From JAABUE01 sp037440925 (GTDB lineage Bacteria; Chloroflexota; Anaerolineae; Anaerolineales; Villigracilaceae), in the NCBI GenBank assembly GCA_037440925.1, contig JBBITF010000013.1, positions 1 to 64,000 on the forward strand: a stretch of DNA of 64,000 bases, read 5' to 3'. Shown here piece after piece: positions 58,118 through 64,000 of this stretch; position 1 is the first letter of the stretch, and every line of letters begins with the position of its first letter. Both the position numbers and the translations under genes were made by a program. A model generated the notes under the pieces. It made no database searches, was not told where the DNA came from, and saw only the letters and a list, made by a program, of their open reading frames with translations.

Positions 58118-58181
58118 GTATCTGTGTACGTGGGTACCTCTGTACCTGTGTACCTCTGCAAGTGTGTACCTCCCTACCTGC
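58118..58181. repeat. 8-bp tandem repeat (CTGTGTAC)n after the PH-like gene
   Basis: Seven to eight octamers ending in TAC (CTGTGTAC, GTGGGTAC, CTCTGTAC, CTCTGCAA, GTGTGTAC, CTCCCTAC). Not coding. Confidence 0.85.
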
Positions 58182-58198
58182 TTTGATATAAGGAAAAA

Positions 58199-59020
58199 AT
58201 GTTTGAGCAATTGTCGCTTGGATTTCTTCTGGCTGTTTTAATTGCCGTTGCAGCGCGTAAGACAAGAAGTTTGAGCCGCAGTGGAATGTATGCCGCCATC
58301 TTGACCGGAACGATGATTTTTGGGCTGGGCGGCTGGCAATGGGCAGTGTTGCTGCTCACTTTTTTCTTCTCTTCCACAGTCCTGACGCGCGCCTTCAAGC
58401 AGCGCAAAAAGGAAGCCAACGAGAAATACGCCAAAGGCGGAGAACGAGATGCCGGGCAGGTCTTTGGCAACGGCGGGGTCGCTGCCTTGTTGGCGGCCTT
58501 ACACTTCTTCTACCCTGAAGCCGCCTGGCCGTGGTTAGGATTTGCCGCCTCTCTGGCAGCCGTCAACGCCGACACATGGGCCACTGAATTGGGCATACTC
58601 AACCCAACTGCACCCCGATTGATTACTAACCTGCGCAAATCGGTGGAAAAAGGGACTTCTGGCGGCGTTTCGGTTATTGGGACGCTGGCGGCGCTGGCCG
58701 GCGCCGGCCTGATCGGGATTCTGGCCGCTTCTTTCTACCCGCTGCCTCTCGATAGACCCTGGGAGGGTTTCTTCCCCCTGGCGCTGCTGGTTACGCTGGC
58801 CGGGCTGCTGGGTTCGTTGCTCGACTCCTGGCTAGGCGCAACAGCCCAAGCCATTTACTACTGCCCGGCCTGCCAAAAAGAGACCGAGCGCTATCCTCAT
58901 CACGCCTGCGGCGCGCAAACGCATCAAATTCGCGGTTGGCCCTGGCTGAACAACGATTGGGTCAATTTTGCTTGCGCAGCCTTAGGGGCCGTGTTGACTA
59001 TCGTTGCAGTCTGGCAGTGA
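58199..59020 (+). CDS. DUF92 / phytyl-phosphate kinase-like membrane protein
   Basis: 273 residues, seven or more helices. DUF92 (TIGR00297) signatures: LSRSGMYAAILTGTMIFGLGGWQWAVLLLTFFFSSTVLTR, YAKGGERDAGQVFGNGG and VNADTWATELGIL. Plant VTE6, a phytyl-phosphate kinase, belongs to this family, so an isoprenoid-lipid salvage role is possible. A C-terminal Cys pair (YCPACQKETERYPHHACG) is unusual. AAGGA lies upstream. Confidence 0.88.
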   Translation: MFEQLSLGFLLAVLIAVAARKTRSLSRSGMYAAILTGTMIFGLGGWQWAVLLLTFFFSSTVLTRAFKQRKKEANEKYAKGGERDAGQVFGNGGVAALLAALHFFYPEAAWPWLGFAASLAAVNADTWATELGILNPTAPRLITNLRKSVEKGTSGGVSVIGTLAALAGAGLIGILAASFYPLPLDRPWEGFFPLALLVTLAGLLGSLLDSWLGATAQAIYYCPACQKETERYPHHACGAQTHQIRGWPWLNNDWVNFACAALGAVLTIVAVWQ

Positions 59021-59037
59021 TTTTTCCAGGAGGCCGT

Positions 59038-60501
59038 ATGTCTGCACCTAAGAGAGATATTTATCTGTTATCTTCCAAAAACCTGTCCCCCGAAACCATT
59101 GCAGTAGCGTTTGCCAAGACCTCCCGCTTTCCCAATTCCTTTCGGGAAATCGCCGCTGAATTGACCGATGAAAAATCGGCGCAATTTCATGAAAAATGGG
59201 TCGTAGGATATGGTCACGCCTCGGTAGCGGAACATGCCGTGCTGCACCTGGCGATCGAGAACGTCTCCCGTTTAGCCATGGAAGCCATTGAAAGCAACCG
59301 TCTGGCGTCTTACACCGAAAAATCCACCCGTTACCAGAAATGGGATGCAGACTCTTTCCACACGCCGGTCGAGTTAGAGCATCATCCTTTGCGCCAGGAA
59401 TACATGGGGACGATCCGCCATCTCATCGAGACGTACACGGCTTCGCTGGAGGCGGTCAAGACGGTTGTGTCCAAGCAATTCCCGCGCCGCGAAGACGAAT
59501 CCGAGGAGGCTTACGACCGCCGCATCCGCTCGCGCTACGTGGATGCATGTCGTTTCTTGTTGCCGGCCGCTTCGCTGGCCAACGTGGGCATGACTGCCAA
59601 TGGACGCGTCATCGAGAACGCCATTCGCAAGTGGCTCTCGCATCCGCTGGAAGAGGTGCGCGCCATTGGTGAGACGGTAAAAGAGGTGGCGCAGCGCGAG
59701 ATTCCCACCCTGGTCAAGTATGCAGACAAGGCGCCATATCTGATGGAGGCCAACCAAGCGTTGACTGCTCTGCTTCCAACCTCCCCGCCCAGGAGCGCCG
59801 ACGGGGAACAGGATGGAACGTTGGGAGAGTGGTGTGAACTCGTTGACTATGAGCCAGACGGCGAGACCAAAATCCTTGCCGCGGCGTTATATCGCTTTGG
59901 CAATATGCCTTTTGCAGAGGCAATGAGAGTTGCGCAAAATCCGTCACAGCGCGAGAAACTGGCCGAGGCCGCCTTGGGCAAACTGGGCCGCTACGATACG
60001 CCGCTGCGCGAACTGGAACATTGTCACTACACCTTCGATTTGGTCATGGATCAGGGCGCATACGCCGAATTCAAACGTCATCGTATGATGTCACAGACGC
60101 CGCAGTTATTGACGGCAACGCTGGGATATGCAACGCCGCGCCTCATCACGGCAGCAGGTTTCGGGTCGCGCTATGAGGCGGCAATGGAGGCAGCGCAGGC
60201 GACTTGGAAACGTCTGTACGACTTCCATCCACAAGTCGCCCAATACGTTGTGCCAAACGGCTTCAATCGGCGCGTGCTGGCAACGTTCAACCTGCGCGAG
60301 GCGTATGCCTTTTGCCAGTTGCGGGCGGCGGCTAATGCGCATTTTTCCATCCGGCGCGTAGCACAGCGTGTGTACGAGAAAATCGCCCAAGTCCATCCCT
60401 TGTTGACAAAGTTCATGCGCCTGCCAGAAGAACCCTGCCAGGCCATCGAAAACGAACATTTATCGCCTTTTTCTGGACAACGACTGCAAGGCGACTCATG
60501 A
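59038..60501 (+). CDS. thyX: Double-domain flavin-dependent thymidylate synthase (ThyX)
   Basis: 487 residues, about twice the usual ThyX. The first half has WVVGYGHASVAEHAVLHLAIENVS and ESNRLASYTEKSTRYQKW, the second YDTPLRELEHCHYTFDLVMDQGAYAEFKRHRMMSQTPQLL. The canonical motif R-H-R-x7-S is divided: the first half has the ...S-x-x-E-x-S-x-R-Y part but SNR instead of RHR, the second keeps RHR but not the later Ser/Arg/Tyr. The two probably complement each other in one active site. It makes dTMP from dUMP with FADH2. AGGAGG precedes the ATG. Confidence 0.9.
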   Translation: MSAPKRDIYLLSSKNLSPETIAVAFAKTSRFPNSFREIAAELTDEKSAQFHEKWVVGYGHASVAEHAVLHLAIENVSRLAMEAIESNRLASYTEKSTRYQKWDADSFHTPVELEHHPLRQEYMGTIRHLIETYTASLEAVKTVVSKQFPRREDESEEAYDRRIRSRYVDACRFLLPAASLANVGMTANGRVIENAIRKWLSHPLEEVRAIGETVKEVAQREIPTLVKYADKAPYLMEANQALTALLPTSPPRSADGEQDGTLGEWCELVDYEPDGETKILAAALYRFGNMPFAEAMRVAQNPSQREKLAEAALGKLGRYDTPLRELEHCHYTFDLVMDQGAYAEFKRHRMMSQTPQLLTATLGYATPRLITAAGFGSRYEAAMEAAQATWKRLYDFHPQVAQYVVPNGFNRRVLATFNLREAYAFCQLRAAANAHFSIRRVAQRVYEKIAQVHPLLTKFMRLPEEPCQAIENEHLSPFSGQRLQGDS

Positions 60502-60502
60502 T

Positions 60503-60646
60503 TGACTTTACTGCAAGAAGGGCGTCTAACGCAAGGGCGCAAAGCCGCCAAGAATTTTTTACCGATTCCGCAAAGAAGGGTTTTGCAAATTTTTAACCCT
60601 GCGCGCTCTGCGCTCTCGGCAGTTAATGGTTTTTGCAGTGGAGTCA
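60503..60646. repeat. MITE-like element with terminal inverted repeats, copy 2
   Basis: 144 bp directly after the thyX stop. Left end TGACTTTACTGCAAGAA and the reverse complement of the right end, TGACTCCACTGCAAAAA, agree in 14 of 17. The 8-bp direct repeat TCATGATT flanks it at 60496-60503 and 60644-60651. Internal AACGCAAGGGCGCAAAG matches copy 1 arms. Confidence 0.75.
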
Positions 60647-60669
60647 TGATTTTGACGCGCCAGATAGAT

Positions 60670-60675
60670 TACAAT
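60670..60675 (+). promoter_or_regulatory. -10 hexamer of the tRNA nucleotidyltransferase gene, leaderless type
   Basis: TACAAT, 7 nt before ATG 60683; no Shine-Dalgarno. TTGACG at 60652-60657 is only 12 bp away and too close to serve as a -35. Confidence 0.45.
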
Positions 60676-60682
60676 AACACCC

Positions 60683-63298
60683 ATGCGCCTGATTCTGACC
60701 CACGAACAAGCGGACTTCGACGCCATCGCCTCGCTCTTTGGCGCTTCGCTCCTGGACGAAGCGTCTGTTCCCGTGCTGCCCAGGCGCATCAACCGCAACG
60801 TGCGTTCTTTCTTGACGCTCTACGGTCAAGATTTTTCCTTTGTGGATGCGCGCGACCTGCCGCAGGAAAAAGTGGAGGCGGTCACGCTGGTAGATACGCA
60901 GTCGCTGGTCACGCTCAAAGGCATGGGCGCCGAGACGGCTGTCCGCGCACTAGACCATCATCCGCTGCGTTCTGGTCTGCCCGCCCATTGGCAAGTGACG
61001 ATAGACGAGGTGGGAGCCACCACCACCTTACTGGTGGAACTCCTGCAAACCCACAACGGACATCTCTCGCCCATCCAGGCTACACTGTTACTGCTAGGCA
61101 TTTACGAAGATACCGGGGCGCTCACCTACGCCCGCACCACCCCTAGAGACGCGCGCGCCTGCGCCTGGCTGCTGGAACATGGCGCCAGTTTGCGCATTGC
61201 CGCTAATTTCCTCAATCCGCCGCTCTCGCCAGCCCAGCGCAAGTTGTATGAGGCCCTGCTCGAAACCGCCCAAACGCACAACATCCATGGCCACCGCATC
61301 ATCGTAGCCTGCGGAGATGCCAGCGAAGTGGACGAAGAAATCTCCACCCTGGCGCACAAATTACGCGACCTGCTCGAGCCGGATGCGCTGTTCGTCCTGG
61401 TGCAAACGCAGGAGGGCGTGCGCCTGGTGGCGCGTTCCACCAGCGACCTGATTGACGTTTCCGCGATTGCGGCCGAGTTTGGCGGCGGCGGCCACGACCG
61501 CGCAGCCGCGGCCCTGATGCGGCGGGAACCTGCCGATAACGGAAGCAGTTCCATCGTCCTGCAAGAAGCGTGCGAGAATCTGCTCCAGGCGCTGAATCGC
61601 CATGTCCGCCCGTCGGTGACGGTGGCGCAGATCATGTCCCGCCGCCCGCGTTTGCTCAAGCCAGAAACCAGCCTCCAGGAAGCCGCCCGCCTGATGCAGC
61701 GCACCGGCTTCGAGGGTTTCCCGGTGGTGCAAAACGGCCGCGTGGTCGGTTTGCTCACCCGCCGCGCCGTAGACCGCGCCCTGGCCCACAAACTCAACCT
61801 GACGGCCGCCAGCCTGATGGACGCGGGCGAGGTGAGCGTGCACTCCGACGACTCGCTGCAAACCCTACAAGCGCGCATGATGGAAAGCGGCTGGGGGCAA
61901 CTACCGGTGGTGGACGCGGAAGGCCGGGTGGTGGGCATCGTCACCCGCACCGATCTCTTGAAAACGCTTTCTCCGAAACCGTTTGTCGCCTCACGCCTCA
62001 ATCTGGCCGATAAGTTGGAGAAGGCCTTACCCCCCGAACGCCTGGCTCTCATTCGCGCTGTGGCCGAGGAAGCGACCGTTCAAAAGTTGCCGCTCTACGT
62101 GGTGGGCGGCTTTGTGCGCGACCTGCTGCTCGAACGCCCCAGCCTGGACTTCGACATGGTTGTAGAAGGCGACGCCATCGCGCTGGCGCGCGCACTTGCC
62201 AAACGCTATGGCGGCAAGGTCACCAGTCACTCCCGCTTCGGCACGGCCAAATGGTTTTTAAAAGAGTCTTCCTTCGCTGGCGGTCTGGACGCGCTCGACC
62301 TGATTTCCGCCCGCCAGGAGTTCTACGAGCATCCCACCGCCCTGCCTACGGTGGAACGCGGCAGCATCAAGTTAGACCTGCACCGCCGCGATTTCACCAT
62401 CAACACCCTGGCGCTGCGCCTGGATGGGCGGCACTATGGCGAACTGCACGACCATTGGGGCGGCCTGGCCGACCTGGAACGCGGCCTGGTGCGCGTGCTG
62501 CATTCCCTGTCTTTCGTGGACGATCCTACCCGCATGTTGCGCGCCGTGCGCTACGAACAACGCTACGGCTTTACCATCGAATCGCGCACGCGCCACTTGA
62601 TGGTAGAAGCCCGCTCTTTGCTCGAGAAACTATCTGCCGAGCGTGTGCGTCACGAACTGGATTTGATTTTGGATGAAGAAAAAGCGCCGGCCATGCTGTC
62701 GCGCCTGGCCGAACTGGACTTGTTGACCGCCATCCACCCCGCCCTGCCGACTTCCGGTTTCGAGCGACTGACGCCAAGCGAGGCCCCCGCTTCATCCTCG
62801 CCCCCCGGCCTGCTTCCGTTAAAACGGACTCTGTCCTGGCTGCTGTGGCTGGCGCCCGTTCCCCCGCCGCAAATTCGGGCGCTTTCCCGCCGCCTGCGCC
62901 TGCCCGCCGCCCTGACCAAACTGCTGTTGGCCGCCGCCAGCCTGCGCGCCGACCTTCCGTCCATGCTTGGCGCAAAACCCAGCGCCTGGGTGGAGCGACT
63001 GGAAGATTTACCTGAATTTGCTATCTTCGCTGTTTCCATTTCAGAGGAAGGGGAAACGAAGCGCGCCTTGCAAGCCTACCTGGAGACCTGGCGGCATGTA
63101 AAACCTCACACCAGCGGGCATGATCTCAAACGCCTGGGCCTGCCGCCCGGCCCGCAATACCAGCGCATCCTGCGCCGCCTGCGAAAAGCCTGGCTGGATG
63201 GGGAAGTATCCACCAGCGAAGACGAACGGGCTTTGCTGGAAGAGTTGTTGCATGGAAGCGCTGAGCGAAGCAACGTCCCGCCGCGTAGCGCCCTGTAA
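60683..63298 (+). CDS. DHH-CBS-CCA protein: tRNA nucleotidyltransferase with DHH phosphoesterase and CBS pair
   Basis: 871 residues in three parts. A DHH phosphoesterase domain (HEQADFDAIASLFG, then DHH near residue 93, DHHA1 GGGGHDRAAAALM near 267) is followed by two CBS domains (about 315-436; IMSRRPRLLKPETSLQEAA, SLMDAGEVSVHSDDSL), then a poly(A) polymerase/tRNA nucleotidyltransferase head (YVVGGFVRDLLLERPSLDFD, then RRDFTINTLALRLDG) near 470-570 and a helical tail. Such proteins in Aquifex and relatives add A or CCA to tRNA; the DHH-CBS part may sense or degrade nucleotides. The 5' region suggests a leaderless mRNA. Confidence 0.92.
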   Translation: MRLILTHEQADFDAIASLFGASLLDEASVPVLPRRINRNVRSFLTLYGQDFSFVDARDLPQEKVEAVTLVDTQSLVTLKGMGAETAVRALDHHPLRSGLPAHWQVTIDEVGATTTLLVELLQTHNGHLSPIQATLLLLGIYEDTGALTYARTTPRDARACAWLLEHGASLRIAANFLNPPLSPAQRKLYEALLETAQTHNIHGHRIIVACGDASEVDEEISTLAHKLRDLLEPDALFVLVQTQEGVRLVARSTSDLIDVSAIAAEFGGGGHDRAAAALMRREPADNGSSSIVLQEACENLLQALNRHVRPSVTVAQIMSRRPRLLKPETSLQEAARLMQRTGFEGFPVVQNGRVVGLLTRRAVDRALAHKLNLTAASLMDAGEVSVHSDDSLQTLQARMMESGWGQLPVVDAEGRVVGIVTRTDLLKTLSPKPFVASRLNLADKLEKALPPERLALIRAVAEEATVQKLPLYVVGGFVRDLLLERPSLDFDMVVEGDAIALARALAKRYGGKVTSHSRFGTAKWFLKESSFAGGLDALDLISARQEFYEHPTALPTVERGSIKLDLHRRDFTINTLALRLDGRHYGELHDHWGGLADLERGLVRVLHSLSFVDDPTRMLRAVRYEQRYGFTIESRTRHLMVEARSLLEKLSAERVRHELDLILDEEKAPAMLSRLAELDLLTAIHPALPTSGFERLTPSEAPASSSPPGLLPLKRTLSWLLWLAPVPPPQIRALSRRLRLPAALTKLLLAAASLRADLPSMLGAKPSAWVERLEDLPEFAIFAVSISEEGETKRALQAYLETWRHVKPHTSGHDLKRLGLPPGPQYQRILRRLRKAWLDGEVSTSEDERALLEELLHGSAERSNVPPRSAL

Positions 63299-63411
63299 GG
63301 GAAGGTTGCTCGAAAACGTTAGGGGCGGGTGTGTCACTCGTAAGCCAGCGTATCGCGCACAGTCAGTCTCGATGCGCGCTGGGCGGGCGCTTCGCTGACG
63401 TTGGAGTTATT

Positions 63412-64000
63412 ATGCCAATTCATCTTCTGAACCTAGCAAATGAACGTGACAAGGATCGTTTCTTTGGTTTCCCCTTTTTGCTATACCGCGATACGCCGCA
63501 GTGGGTGCCGCCGTTGGCATCGGAGCGCCAGAGTATCTTTGGCGGGCATCCGTTTTTCGAGCATTCGGTTGCGGCATTTTTCATTGCAGAAAGCAATGGC
63601 GAAGTTGTCGGGCGTATCGCCGCCCTCCACAACCGCAATCACAATGCCTACCGCCAGTGTAAGACCGCCTTCTTTGGCTTTTTCGAGTGCGTGGAGGATG
63701 CGTCTGTTGCGCAGGGATTGTTTGCCGCTGCCTTCGAGTGGGCGCGGGCGCGCGGCCTGGACGAAATCATCGGCCCGCGCGGCCTGATGGGCTCGGACGG
63801 CGGCGGGATCCTGGTCGAGGGCTTCGAGCATCGCGCCGCGCTCAACGAGAATTACCATTTTCCGTATTACGACGCACTCGTCCGCGGGGCCGGCTTCCAA
63901 AAGGACCGCGACCACTTAAGCGGGTATCTGCCTGGGGATTACCAGTTGCCCGAACGATTGCACCACATCGCCGCCCGGGTCAGGGAAACGCGCGGGTTCA
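63412..64000 (+). CDS. GNAT-like N-acetyltransferase-related protein, truncated by the window end
   Basis: 196 codons are readable from ATG 63412 (GGAG 8 nt upstream) to the end of the window. The sequence DTPQWVPPLASERQSIFGGHPFFEH, EVVGRIAALHNRNHNAYRQ, FFGFFECVEDASVAQGLFAA and GPRGLMGSDGGGILVEGFEH resembles the large GNAT-like proteins of Chloroflexota and other bacteria (about 370-390 residues). Substrate unknown. The C-terminal half is missing. Confidence 0.75.
   Translation, partial: MPIHLLNLANERDKDRFFGFPFLLYRDTPQWVPPLASERQSIFGGHPFFEHSVAAFFIAESNGEVVGRIAALHNRNHNAYRQCKTAFFGFFECVEDASVAQGLFAAAFEWARARGLDEIIGPRGLMGSDGGGILVEGFEHRAALNENYHFPYYDALVRGAGFQKDRDHLSGYLPGDYQLPERLHHIAARVRETRGF

Noticed and set aside
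60652..60675. TTGACG plus TACAAT as a full promoter for the tRNA nucleotidyltransferase
   Set aside because: The spacer is 12 bp, too short for sigma-70; only the -10 is kept as a candidate.
1..64000. tRNA or rRNA genes
   Set aside because: Intergenic gaps were read for cloverleaf and GGTTCGAATCC-like T-arms and none was found; no rRNA-like stretch.

Overview
The window reads as chromosomal DNA of an anaerobic or facultative bacterium of the Chloroflexota, most likely class Anaerolineae. This is inferred from gene content: a methanogen-type HdrCBA-MvhDGA hydrogenase/heterodisulfide reductase operon, a DHH-CBS-CCA tRNA nucleotidyltransferase, a Tad pilus, UDGb, a double-domain ThyX, single-membrane-style lipoproteins and many short dispersed repeats. 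No rRNA or tRNA gene, CRISPR array, transposase or phage gene was found. Both ends are cut: the left end holds the tail of a molybdopterin hydroxylase subunit, the right end the start of a GNAT-like protein.

Layout. 99-3806 (minus) is a tight operon: UDGb, a peroxiredoxin-like protein with an in-frame TGA read as selenocysteine, a peptidase-S51-like protein with a CysRS-type tail, 5-formyl-THF cyclo-ligase, and a PflA-like radical SAM protein. 4233-12035 (plus) is the hdrCBA-mvhDGA-protease operon, preceded by two CRP/FNR-type palindromes and ended by a cyclic-nucleotide-binding protein without a DNA-binding domain. 12182-23312 (minus) holds an AlaX-like editing protein, two FemAB-family transferases, a surface polysaccharide set (4,6-dehydratase, epimerase, undecaprenyl-phosphate sugar transferase, GT2) and an OmpR/PhoR-type two-component pair. 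23335-31695 holds RidA, rpsF-ssb-rpsR, a PpiC foldase with a TTG start, a zincin, a DsbA-cyclophilin lipoprotein fusion, a PrsW-like protease and a GT2. 31797-35509 holds hypA, a DUF429-like gene, tlpA, an Lgt-like gene, folB and folE. 35581-44543 (minus) is a DegU/DegS-like pair, the Tad genes cpaB-cpaE-cpaF-tadB-tadC, comF and hpf. 44616-50941 (minus) has three polytopic glycosyltransferase-like proteins, a YegS-type lipid kinase and a DMT transporter. 51306-64000 holds a class III aminotransferase, then (plus) 3-methyladenine glycosylase, FabI, bactofilin, a ProRS-like protein without catalytic core, a DegT aminotransferase, a PH-like membrane protein, a DUF92 protein, ThyX and the tRNA nucleotidyltransferase.

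The most unusual features are (1) the UGA-containing peroxiredoxin with a 17-nt hairpin 10 nt downstream; (2) degenerate tandem repeats of 7 bp, 8 bp or alternating 7/8 bp, at least twelve arrays, several inserted in frame in genes (both FemAB paralogues, MPG, DegT, a glycosyltransferase), plus a separate longer-unit repeat forming the response-regulator tail; (3) three or four further dispersed palindromic repeat families, including a MITE-like element with 8-bp flanking direct repeats; (4) the Hdr-Mvh operon with CRP/FNR-like control signals and an HTH-less cNMP protein; (5) a group of genes with a -10 hexamer 6-8 nt upstream of ATG and no Shine-Dalgarno sequence, suggesting leaderless transcripts; (6) odd architectures: ThyX tandem duplication, core-less ProRS, DsbA-cyclophilin, S51-CysRS tail. 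All calls come from reading the sequence; no database search was run.
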